This document shows, in pieces, positions 27,832 through 34,673 of a stretch of 64,000 nucleotides of DNA; positions within the stretch are counted from its first letter, which is position 1; every line of letters begins with the position of its first letter. The notes under the pieces were generated by a model. The model was not told where the DNA came from. It ran no database searches and saw only the letters and a list, made by a program, of their open reading frames with translations. Origin of the DNA: Pseudorhodoplanes sp. (lineage in GTDB: Bacteria > Pseudomonadota > Alphaproteobacteria > Rhizobiales > Xanthobacteraceae); the NCBI GenBank assembly GCA_019187085.1, contig JABARS010000012.1:1-64000 (forward strand), written 5' to 3'. Position numbers and translations under genes: made by a program.

Positions 27832-29448
27832 CTATTGCCGGCCCGGATGCGGGGCGAACACCGACGTATAGGCCCTGCCGCGGATATCGTACACGCGCGC
27901 CAGGATCACATCCTCGCGCTCGACCTCGACCAGCACCGGCGCGTCATAGTCGGCGCAATAGAAGGTGCCGAGCATCATCGCGAAATCGGCGCCGCGCGGG
28001 TCCCAGGTGGTGACGAATTCCGGCCCCAGCTCGACCTCGGCGGACGCGTGCGGCCCGCACACCGCCACCCGCCAGCGGCGGCCCTTCACCGGCACTTCGA
28101 GGTCCTCGATCAGCTTGGTGCGCAGCTTCTGCGCGGCCTCCTTGAAGGCCAGACCCCAGTAATCGACCATGAACCTGTCGTCGGCGTCGTAGATGCCGCC
28201 GGCGAAGCGGTTGAAGTTGGCGTACTGGTAGGGGTGGATGCGCACCATGTCGGTCACCGGCAGGATGAGGCCGGACAGCATGACGAGGCCTGCGATCTGC
28301 GCCTTGCGGTCGGCGACGCCGCCGAGCGCGGCCACGATCCAGCCGCCGGCAAGCCCGCCGAGGAGCGCGAGCGGCGGCACGACGAAGACGAAATGGCGAA
28401 TGCCGTTATACATCGCCGGGCGCGTGATGACGGCGGCGGCGATCGGCAGCAGCGCCATGAACAGGATCAGCGTCAGCACGGCGCGGCGGCGGACCGGGAA
28501 GTCGGGGCGGCAGGCGGCGATCGCCGCACCGGCGATACCGGTGCCGGCGAGCGCGAGGAAAATTTCCGGCAGCTTGAGCGCGAACAGCACCGGCACGTAG
28601 CTGCGCGGCATGTCGGGCACCGAGATGACGGCGCCTTCATACATCTCCTCCCACGGCTTCTCGAAGAAGTGGGAGAAATAACCGACCGCCCGGAACAGGT
28701 TGAGCGGGTCCTGCACCGCCCACGGCCACACCAGCGCGATGACCGCATAGGCCAGCACGATGCCGGGCAGCAGCATCAGCACGAACAGCCCGAATTGCCG
28801 GCCGGCATGCCGCAGCCCGCCTGCGCGCAGGTCCGCCCACAGCAGCATCAGCATCGGCACGACCATGCACAGCGCGGCAAGCCCGCCCATGATGCGCGAG
28901 CCGATCGCGAAGCCGAGGCCGAGACCGAACACGAGCACGGCCTTCTTCGAAGGCCGCGGATAGCCCTCGAGCGCGAGCACGAGCCCGAACAGCAGCGTGA
29001 CCATGGCGGCCGCGAACGGGCCGTCCTTGGGATTGATGATCGAATGGCCGTAATAGAGCGGGCAGGTGGCGAGCAGCAGCAGCGCGATCAGGCCCGCGAC
29101 CGCGCCGCCGACATGGCGGGCCAGGCGCCAGAGCACGACCAGGCCGAGAATGCCGACGACGGCGCCGAGCAGCCGCCGCGTCTCGAACAGGTCGAACGGC
29201 GTGATCCGGTCGAGCACGGCGGCGACCATGTCGAAGCCGCCGCCATACATGAACAGGTTGACGAAATGCAGTGCGCGCCGGTCGGAGAAGCCGGAGCGGT
29301 AATAGTCCAGCAAGAGCTGGCCGTATTGCGAATGGGTGTAGTCGTCCCAGCCGAGCCCGTAATCGCGGAACGTGAAGGCGAAAATCACGGCGACCGCCGC
29401 GATGGCGGCGGTCGCGATCAGGTCAAGCCAATGCTCGGGCTTTCGCAT
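27832..29448 (-). CDS. GT39-type membrane glycosyltransferase (PMT/ArnT superfamily)
   Basis: 538 residues with about ten to twelve membrane helices and a C-terminal soluble tail of roughly 120 residues. The first periplasmic loop contains YGLGWDDYTHSQYG, whose acidic pair (WDD) is where GT-C enzymes of this type hold the catalytic Asp. LYYGHSIINPKDGPFAA is a second conserved loop. Such enzymes move a sugar from a polyprenyl-phosphate donor to a protein, lipid or glycan on the outer face of the inner membrane. Donor and acceptor cannot be told from the sequence. Confidence 0.82.
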   Translation of the reverse strand: MRKPEHWLDLIATAAIAAVAVIFAFTFRDYGLGWDDYTHSQYGQLLLDYYRSGFSDRRALHFVNLFMYGGGFDMVAAVLDRITPFDLFETRRLLGAVVGILGLVVLWRLARHVGGAVAGLIALLLLATCPLYYGHSIINPKDGPFAAAMVTLLFGLVLALEGYPRPSKKAVLVFGLGLGFAIGSRIMGGLAALCMVVPMLMLLWADLRAGGLRHAGRQFGLFVLMLLPGIVLAYAVIALVWPWAVQDPLNLFRAVGYFSHFFEKPWEEMYEGAVISVPDMPRSYVPVLFALKLPEIFLALAGTGIAGAAIAACRPDFPVRRRAVLTLILFMALLPIAAAVITRPAMYNGIRHFVFVVPPLALLGGLAGGWIVAALGGVADRKAQIAGLVMLSGLILPVTDMVRIHPYQYANFNRFAGGIYDADDRFMVDYWGLAFKEAAQKLRTKLIEDLEVPVKGRRWRVAVCGPHASAEVELGPEFVTTWDPRGADFAMMLGTFYCADYDAPVLVEVEREDVILARVYDIRGRAYTSVFAPHPGRQ

Positions 29449-29475
29449 CGGCGTTTGGTAGGGCCTTGCGCGGAA

Positions 29476-30078
29476 CTATTTCGACGCCTTGTCGAACATC
29501 TCCCCGACATGCTCCCAGTTGACGAGATGGTCGACGAACGCCTTGAGGTAGTCCGGCCGGCGGTTGCGGTAATCGATGTAGTAGGAATGCTCCCATACGT
29601 CGCAGCCCAGGATCGGCTGGGCGCCGTGCACGAGCGGGCTTTCGCCGTTGGCGGTCTTCATCACCGCGATCTTGCCGTCCTTGACGGCGAGCCAGCACCA
29701 GCCGGAGCCGAACTGCGTGACGCCGGCCTGGACGAAGTCCTCCTTCATCTTGGCGACCGAGCCGAGGTCGCCGACGATCTTCTTCTCCAGCGCGCCCGGA
29801 ATCTTGTCGCCGCCGCCGCCCGGCTTCATCCATTTCCAGAAATGAATGTGGTTGTAGTGCTGGCCGGCATTGTTGAAGAGGCCGGCATTCTTGCCGAACG
29901 ATCCCTTGACGACGTCCTCGAGCGGCTTGCCCTCCCACTCGGTGCCCTTGAGGAGGTTGTTGCCGTTGTTGACGTAGGCGAGATGATGCTTGTCGTGATG
30001 GTATTCGAGCGTCTCGCGCGACATGTAGGGTGCGAGGGCGTCATAGGCGTAAGGCAGATCGGGCAGCGAAAAAGACAT
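29476..30078 (-). CDS. sodB: Superoxide dismutase, Fe/Mn family
   Basis: 200 residues, full length. Metal ligands lie in LEYHHDKHH (His27), HYNHIHFW, and the DVWEHSYYIDYRN motif (Asp and His). The GSGWCWLAV segment and overall pattern favour the iron type, but metal choice is not certain from sequence. It has no signal peptide, so it is cytoplasmic. It stands 28 bp from the membrane glycosyltransferase gene on the same strand. The upstream gap (30079-30292) is promoter space shared divergently with the next gene. Confidence 0.93.
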   Translation of the reverse strand: MSFSLPDLPYAYDALAPYMSRETLEYHHDKHHLAYVNNGNNLLKGTEWEGKPLEDVVKGSFGKNAGLFNNAGQHYNHIHFWKWMKPGGGGDKIPGALEKKIVGDLGSVAKMKEDFVQAGVTQFGSGWCWLAVKDGKIAVMKTANGESPLVHGAQPILGCDVWEHSYYIDYRNRRPDYLKAFVDHLVNWEHVGEMFDKASK

Positions 30079-30251
30079 TGGATTCTCCCGTCACGAATAA
30101 AGACCGGCAACGCCCCGCCGGAAGCGGAGTTCCCGATTCCTTAAGTGTTGGCGCGCTGCGGCGCAATCGTGCGTATCCCGCGTGCGTATCGCGGGCCGGG
30201 CGAGCGTTGGTTGCAGTGCAACCGCCGGATCGCCGGTCGCGTTTTACCGAC

Positions 30252-30298
30252 TAACATAAATCAATATTATATTACTCTATGGATCATATATAATGAAC
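30252..30298 (+). promoter_or_regulatory. AT-rich promoter block with TATAAT
   Basis: A strongly AT-rich island of about 45 bp in otherwise GC-rich DNA, ending with a perfect TATAAT at 30289-30294. No good -35 hexamer is spaced 17 bp upstream; the AT tract could act as an UP-type element. If this -10 is used, transcription begins near 30301. That rules out the ATG at 30293 as the start of the next gene and supports the ATG at 30356/30359. Confidence 0.5.
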
Positions 30299-30355
30299 TT
30301 GTTTGAATACTCGGCTGGCCCGAAAAATTCTGCAACGCGGCGGGCGTGTGAGGAC

Positions 30356-31309
30356 ATGATGTCGTTCGTATTGTTTGCGCTTGCAGCGATTGCCGCTGCG
30401 GCAGGTATCATGATGATCGGGTTCGGGGTCCCGATCAATGAGTTCAGTCTGGGCAACACCCTGATCATCGCCGGCACCACGGCCCTGACCGGCGGGGCGG
30501 TCATCGCCGGCCTCGCGATCGTGAGCCGCCAGCTCCGCCGGCTGACCGAGGTCCTCGGCACGGCGCGTCCGGCGCCGGCGGCACCCATCCACGCCGCAGA
30601 AACCGCCGAATTCGGCGCCGCTCCCGCGCCGCGCGCCGCACCCATGCCGCGCCCGCTCACGCCGCCGCGCGAACCCCGCGAAGCCTATGCCGAACGGCCC
30701 ATTCCGGCCGCGTCGCCGGAGCTTTTCAACGAGCCCGTCTTCGAAGCACCGGTCCGCAGCCGTATGGAGCCGTCCGCGCGCGCCATGCACGAGGCGCCGA
30801 AATTCGAGGACCTTGAAGAGGTGCCGCTGTCGCCGCGCACGACGCCGCGCGGACCGGCCGCCCCGTCGATTCCGCCGGCCATCGAGCCGGGGGGTGAACG
30901 CCGCGGCTGGCGTCCGCCCGGATCGCGGGTGGCCGCGCCTGCACCCGCACCGGCCTCTGTGACCGAGCCGCCCATGCGCGAAATGCCCGTGCGGCCCGCA
31001 GCGCCGGCGCGTCCGGCGGCGGAACCGTCGTTCGACACGATGTGGCCGGACACCCCCCGGCCGCCGGACGCGCTGCGCGATCCGTTCCAGGATACGGCGC
31101 CCCGGCAAAACGGCGTGCACTTCGCCGAGCCGGCGAAGGAAAAGGCGCCCGCCGCCGCGATCCCGGTGTCGATCCTCAAGTCCGGCGTGGTCGATGGCAT
31201 GGCCTATACGCTCTACACCGACGGCTCCATCGAGGCGGAACTGGCGCAGGGCGTGGTCCGCTTCGGCTCGATCGAGGAACTGCGCAACCATCTCGAGAAG
31301 AGCAACTGA
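30356..31309 (+). CDS. Proline-rich membrane-anchored hypothetical protein
   Basis: About 317 residues. Two hydrophobic segments lie at the N-terminus (SFVLFALAAIAAAAGIMMIGF and the LIIAGTTALTGGAVIAGLAI region). A long low-complexity Pro/Ala/Arg-rich stretch follows, and the last 50 residues form a compact folded-looking domain (ILKSGVVDGMAYTLYTDGSIEAEL to ELRNHLEKSN). Adjacent ATG codons at 30356 and 30359 follow a GAGG site; the earlier ATG at 30293 sits inside the AT-rich promoter. The layout of two helices, a disordered linker and a small terminal domain is common in Hyphomicrobiales and uncharacterised. Possibly a membrane scaffold. Confidence 0.75.
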   Translation: MMSFVLFALAAIAAAAGIMMIGFGVPINEFSLGNTLIIAGTTALTGGAVIAGLAIVSRQLRRLTEVLGTARPAPAAPIHAAETAEFGAAPAPRAAPMPRPLTPPREPREAYAERPIPAASPELFNEPVFEAPVRSRMEPSARAMHEAPKFEDLEEVPLSPRTTPRGPAAPSIPPAIEPGGERRGWRPPGSRVAAPAPAPASVTEPPMREMPVRPAAPARPAAEPSFDTMWPDTPRPPDALRDPFQDTAPRQNGVHFAEPAKEKAPAAAIPVSILKSGVVDGMAYTLYTDGSIEAELAQGVVRFGSIEELRNHLEKSN

Positions 31310-31385
31310 CCGGTCGGGCTCCGCGCGCCGCAACGGGCGGCGTGAGCGGGCCTCGCGGCGGCTTCATTTGCCAAACAAGAAAACG

Positions 31386-31418
31386 CCAAGTATACGTCGC
31401 ATCCAATACTTGGGATGC
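31386..31418 (+). promoter_or_regulatory. Nested inverted repeats upstream of mucR
   Basis: CCAAGTAT (31386-31393) pairs with ATACTTGG (31406-31413), 8-bp arms with a 12-bp spacer. Inside and overlapping it GCATCC (31399-31404) pairs with GGATGC (31413-31418). The site ends 26 bp before the mucR ATG. MucR/Ros proteins bind AT-containing sites in their own promoters, so this is a candidate autoregulatory operator. Confidence 0.55.
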
Positions 31419-31444
31419 GATAGACGAATTCTTGCGGGGGAGCG

Positions 31445-31861
31445 ATGGCGGGCGGTGATCAAGGCGAGCACCTGGTCGATCAGACCGCGAATATTGTCGC
31501 GGCCTATGTGAGCAAGAACGCCGTCCCGGTCGAGGACATCCCCGCGCTGATCAACCGCGTGCACGGCGCGCTGCAGCGCATCGCCTCCGGCCCCGGCGAG
31601 CGCACGACGGATGCGCTCAGGCCGGCGGTGCCGGTGAAGAAATCGATCACGCCCGAATATCTCGTCTGTCTCGAGGACGGAAAGAAGTTCAAGTCGCTCA
31701 AGCGGCATCTGCGCACGCAATACGCCATGTCCCCGGAACAATATCGCGACAAATGGGGCCTGCCGCACGACTATCCGATGGTGGCGCCCAATTACGCGGT
31801 CGCGCGCTCGCGGCTGGCCAAGCAGATGGGGCTCGGCCAGCAGCGCCGCCGCCGCAAATAA
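31445..31861 (+). CDS. mucR: MucR/Ros family transcriptional regulator
   Basis: 138 residues. The core EYLVCLEDGKKFKSLKRHL is the Ros/MucR zinc-finger-like DNA-binding domain, followed by MSPEQYRDKWGLP and NYAVARSRLAKQMGLG. Of the four zinc ligands of Ros (C-x2-C...H-x3-H) only Cys75 and His88 remain; the second Cys is Asp78 and the last His is missing. That matches the zinc-poor finger variants known in Mesorhizobium and relatives. MucR proteins are H-NS-like oligomerising silencers that control exopolysaccharide, motility and cell-cycle genes. A GGGGG-rich site lies close before the ATG. Confidence 0.93.
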   Translation: MAGGDQGEHLVDQTANIVAAYVSKNAVPVEDIPALINRVHGALQRIASGPGERTTDALRPAVPVKKSITPEYLVCLEDGKKFKSLKRHLRTQYAMSPEQYRDKWGLPHDYPMVAPNYAVARSRLAKQMGLGQQRRRRK

Positions 31862-32003
31862 CGGGCAAGCGGGTTCAGGCGGATTTTCGCCCGTCCGCCC
31901 GCCGGGACCGGCGCTTATGCACACCCCGCGGCGCGAAAAAGCCCGGCAATCCATGGCCTTAAAAAAAGTGCGCTGAACTTATCCCCCGGGCGTCCGGTTG
32001 TGT

Positions 32004-32023
32004 TATAGGGATAAAATCCTATA
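32004..32023 (+). promoter_or_regulatory. TATAGG/CCTATA inverted repeat before the DnaA-like gene
   Basis: TATAGG (32004-32009) and CCTATA (32018-32023) flank an 8-bp AT-rich core, only 15 bp before the ATG. It is one of few AT-rich sites nearby and could be the operator or -10 region of the two-gene unit downstream. No convincing -35 box was found. Confidence 0.45.
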
Positions 32024-32038
32024 GCATTCGGAGCCCCC

Positions 32039-32404
32039 ATGCAGATGCAATCGACCAGACCCTGCGCCGACCGCCGCGCCCGTAGGCCGGGCGGGCGGCA
32101 TGCGCACGACCGCGACGTGATCGAAACCGTGGTGACCGGCCTGTTCGGCGTGACGGCCGAAGCGCTGCGCGGCCGCACGCGCGGCGCCCGCCGCACCGCG
32201 TTCGCCCGTCAGGCCGCGATGTATGCCGCCCATGTCGGGCTCGGCCTGTCGCTCGCCGAGACCGGGCGGATGTTCGCGCGCGACCGCAGCACGGTGGCGC
32301 ATGCCTGCCGCGTGATCGAGGAGCGGCGCGAGGATCCGATGCTCGATCTCGTGCTGATGGCGGTCGAGAATGCCTGCGGCGACCGCGAAGGCGTCCGCCC
32401 ATGA
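32039..32404 (+). CDS. DnaA C-terminal domain-like (Bac_DnaA_C) DNA-binding protein
   Basis: 121 residues. ARQAAMYAAHVGLGLSLAETGRMFARDRSTVAHACRVIEERRED is the helix-turn-helix of DnaA domain IV, including the DnaA-box recognition loop (RDRSTVAHAC). No AAA+ ATPase domain is present, so it cannot be the replication initiator itself. Stand-alone proteins of this kind occur beside DUF6456 genes in Hyphomicrobiales and may compete for or read DnaA boxes. The ATG at 32039 is followed by another Met at 32045. Its stop overlaps the next start (ATGA). Confidence 0.85.
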   Translation: MQMQSTRPCADRRARRPGGRHAHDRDVIETVVTGLFGVTAEALRGRTRGARRTAFARQAAMYAAHVGLGLSLAETGRMFARDRSTVAHACRVIEERREDPMLDLVLMAVENACGDREGVRP

Positions 32405-33198
32405 ACGCGTTGAAGGAGACGGGCCTCGACCGCGCCGCCGTCCGGCTGCTGACCGCGCTGGCGACCGGCGCTTCGAAAGCCGGCGCCCGGACGCCCGAGA
32501 ATGCGGCGCGCGCGCTGCTCGCCGCCGACCTCGCATGCCGGGACGCCGGGGGCACGCTGCGGATCACGCAAAGCGGGTGCGCGCATCTCGCCCGCCTTGC
32601 GCCCGCGCCCCGCACCGAGCCGGCAGTCAGCCCGTTCGTGCGCCAGCATTGCCGGCTGGAGGAACGCGACCTGGTCGGGGACGGCGGGCGGGCGCGCGTG
32701 CTCGTCAACGAGACCGAGAGCCCGCTTGCCTGGCTCGCGCGGCGCAAGGGCAAGCACGGCCAGGCTTTGATCGAGCCGCACCAGTTCCTCGCCGGCGAGC
32801 GTCTGCGCGCCGATTTCACGCTCGCGCAGATGATGCCGCGCACGACGTCGAACTGGGAATCGCCGGTCGCATCGGGGCGGCGCGCCGGCGGCGCCGAAGT
32901 CACCGCGTCCGACACGATGGTCGCCGCGCGCCAGCGCCTGCAGCGCGCGCTGGAAGCGAGCGGGCCGGAATTTTCCGGCCTGCTGCTCGACGTCTGCTGC
33001 TTCCTCAAGCGGCTGGAAGAGAGCGAGCGCGAGCGACGCTGGCCGCCGCGTTCCGCCAAAATCGTTCTGCAACTCGGGCTGGAGCGGCTGGCGCGCCATT
33101 ACGGTCTGAGCCGGCAGACGCGCGGACCCGGGCGTGCGAAACTGTCCGCCTGGCGTGCGCCGGAAGCGGTCGCGGAGACGGTTTGCGCCGGTCAGTGA
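32401..33198 (+). CDS. DUF6456 domain-containing protein
   Basis: 265 residues. The DUF6456 region covers about residues 95-240 (ESPLAWLARRKGKHG, FLAGERLRADFTLAQM, then GLLLDVCCFLKRLEESER and SAKIVLQLGLERLARHYGL). The last part looks like a winged or helix-turn-helix fold. The N-terminal 80 residues resemble a second small helical domain. It is coupled by ATGA to the DnaA-like gene, so the pair probably acts together in DNA binding. The stop overlaps the convergent sufE stop by 7 bp. No function has been shown to my knowledge. Confidence 0.85.
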   Translation: MNALKETGLDRAAVRLLTALATGASKAGARTPENAARALLAADLACRDAGGTLRITQSGCAHLARLAPAPRTEPAVSPFVRQHCRLEERDLVGDGGRARVLVNETESPLAWLARRKGKHGQALIEPHQFLAGERLRADFTLAQMMPRTTSNWESPVASGRRAGGAEVTASDTMVAARQRLQRALEASGPEFSGLLLDVCCFLKRLEESERERRWPPRSAKIVLQLGLERLARHYGLSRQTRGPGRAKLSAWRAPEAVAETVCAGQ

Positions 33199-33638
33199 AC
33201 GGCGGCGAGCGCCGCCTGGGCGTCGGAGCGGATGCGCTCGACCATCGAGCGCAGGCCGTTGGAGCGCTGCGGCGTCAGGTGCTCGCGCAGGCCGAGGCGA
33301 TCGAAGATCACGAACGCATCGACCTTGAGAATGGCGGCGGCGCTCTTGCCCGAATAGAGCACGAACAGGATCGCGATCAGGCCGCGCACGATGTGCGCGT
33401 CGCTGTCGCCTTCGAAGGTCAGCGTCGGCCCGTCCGCGCCGCCTTCGCTCACCCGCGTCGCAAGCCAGACCTGGCTGGCGCAGCCCTGCACCTTGTTGGC
33501 GTCGGTGCGCGCGGTTTCCGGCAGCGGGGGCAGCGCGCGGCCAAGCTCGATGATGTAGCGGTAGCGGTCGTCCCACTCCTCCATCAACGAGAAGTTGTCG
33601 AGAATGTCCTCGATCGACATGTGCGCGGGATCAGACAT
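33192..33638 (-). CDS. sufE: SufE family Fe-S cluster sulfur-transfer protein
   Basis: About 148 residues. KVQGCASQVWL carries the persulfide-accepting Cys53, and DNFSLMEEWDDRYRYIIELGRALPPLP and the C-terminal IFDRLGLREHLTPQRSNGL are SufE signatures. It takes sulfur from the SufS cysteine desulfurase and passes it to the Suf scaffold. The ATG at 33638 is chosen; the ATG at 33620 (MSIEDIL) is nearly as good, and the far start at 33728 adds an unlike tail. The rest of the suf operon is not in the window, a usual situation for Hyphomicrobiales sufE. Confidence 0.92.
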   Translation of the reverse strand: MSDPAHMSIEDILDNFSLMEEWDDRYRYIIELGRALPPLPETARTDANKVQGCASQVWLATRVSEGGADGPTLTFEGDSDAHIVRGLIAILFVLYSGKSAAAILKVDAFVIFDRLGLREHLTPQRSNGLRSMVERIRSDAQAALAAVH

Positions 33639-33811
33639 GTGCGCAGGCCATCGCCTCCCGTCCCCCGGAAGCACTCCCGGACGGCGAAACGCCGCGGCAG
33701 GCAACCCCGTGAAATCCGTGGCGCGCAAGCCGGCGCAGCCACGGGCGCTGTTTACCCCGATACGGCCGCTCTGGCCAGCGCAGCCTGCGCGCCGGCGGAT
33801 TGCGTTTTTGC

Positions 33812-34252
33812 TTAAGCGGGATGCCGGGCGGCGGCGTCCCGGCGCGGGGCGGGGCCGCGCCAGACGGGTTGCAGGTCGGCCGGCGTCAGCGTGTGCTGCG
33901 AGGGCCGCCCCGGCGCGCCCGCCGTCTTGCCCGCTGTCTTGCCGGCGGCGCTTTTGGCGGGCGCGATGGAACCGGTCTCCGACGGCGTCATCCGGTCGCC
34001 GATGAATTCCAGCACCATACGCGCGCCGGCCTGCGCGCGCTGGCCGAACGCCGCCGCCGCCTGCGCGCCGACGTCGCAGGCATCGGGCTGGCGCTCGCAG
34101 AACTGGCCCACGTCGGATACCGCCGCGCCCGCCGCGCTCATCGCCTCGATGGCGCTAAACTGCGATCCCCTGGACGCCGTCGGGTTGCCGCCGCTCGGCA
34201 GGAGCGCGAGCACGATGCTGAGCCAGAATGCGGTTCGCAACAGGAAGAACAT
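33812..34252 (-). CDS. DUF5330 domain-containing protein
   Basis: About 146 residues from the ATG at 34252, which places a hydrophobic helix (FFLLRTAFWLSIVLALLP) right at the N-terminus as signal or anchor. The short conserved region AVSDVGQFCERQPDACDVG, with two Cys, is the DUF5330 core and suggests a disulfide outside the cytoplasm. The C-terminus is Pro/Ala/Lys-rich and probably disordered. Envelope protein of unknown role. Confidence 0.78.
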   Translation of the reverse strand: MFFLLRTAFWLSIVLALLPSGGNPTASRGSQFSAIEAMSAAGAAVSDVGQFCERQPDACDVGAQAAAAFGQRAQAGARMVLEFIGDRMTPSETGSIAPAKSAAGKTAGKTAGAPGRPSQHTLTPADLQPVWRGPAPRRDAAARHPA

Positions 34253-34373
34253 GATGACCCCGTCCTCGTGCGGCGTCTTCCGCAGCCGCGATACGCACCC
34301 TACAGGCGAGCGCTGAAAGTCAGGTTGGAGTCGAGCGCCAGTTTTTTGGCTTTCTTGACACGAATGAGAAACG

Positions 34374-34414
34374 AATTTTCGGACAATTCGAATGACCGGC
34401 ATTTTCCGAAAATT
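34374..34414. repeat. 9-bp inverted repeat AATTTTCGG / CCGAAAATT
   Basis: AATTTTCGG (34374-34382) pairs with CCGAAAATT (34406-34414), spacer 23 bp. The right arm itself sits in a smaller palindrome, ATTTTC-c-GAAAAT (34401-34413). It lies in the divergent promoter space and could be an operator for either gene. There is no T run, so it is not a terminator. Confidence 0.5.
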
Positions 34415-34612
34415 TTAGCGATGCGCCGGCGCCCGTGGAAAAACCGCGCTTCTGCAGACCGGCGCGGGTCGCGCGCCCGGCCGTGCCTCCGCCGGACTTT
34501 ATGCGGTACGCGGTTCTGGCAACCAAGCGTTCACCATATCGGCACGAAGCGCGCGCAAATCGCCCGGTGCCGCGCACGGTTTGCGCCAAATCGCGTACGC
34601 GGGCCCGCAGCC

Positions 34613-34627
34613 TTAGCGTTCGCTTAA
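34613..34627 (+). promoter_or_regulatory. CtrA-like box TTAG-N7-TTAA upstream of histidine kinase
   Basis: TTAG (34613-34616), a 7-bp spacer and TTAA (34624-34627) differ at one base from the alphaproteobacterial CtrA consensus TTAA-N7-TTAA. It lies 47 bp before the kinase start. A cell-cycle sensor kinase controlled by CtrA would fit, but a site this short also occurs by chance. Confidence 0.45.
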
Positions 34628-34673
34628 GCGGCCTCTGACACGATCCGCCGACGAATAAGGGAGGTGCGCCGGT

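Larger units (their letters stand above)
34253..34673. other. 421-bp divergent intergenic region with regulatory-looking sites
   Basis: This gap separates the DUF5330 gene (minus) from the histidine kinase gene (plus). The first half is AT-richer than its surroundings and holds the AATTTTCGG/CCGAAAATT inverted repeat at 34374-34414. The second half holds a CtrA-like box at 34613-34627 and a GGGAGGT ribosome-binding site near 34659-34665. No open frame in it looks coding. Confidence 0.6.

Noticed and set aside
27835..30144. 769-codon plus-strand frame over the membrane glycosyltransferase and sodB
   Set aside because: It spans two real minus-strand genes and the gap between them, and encodes charged repetitive sequence only.
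30168..30190. CGTGCGTATC direct repeat (two copies, 3 bp apart) upstream of sodB
   Set aside because: It is short, GC-rich and without promoter context; probably chance or slippage.
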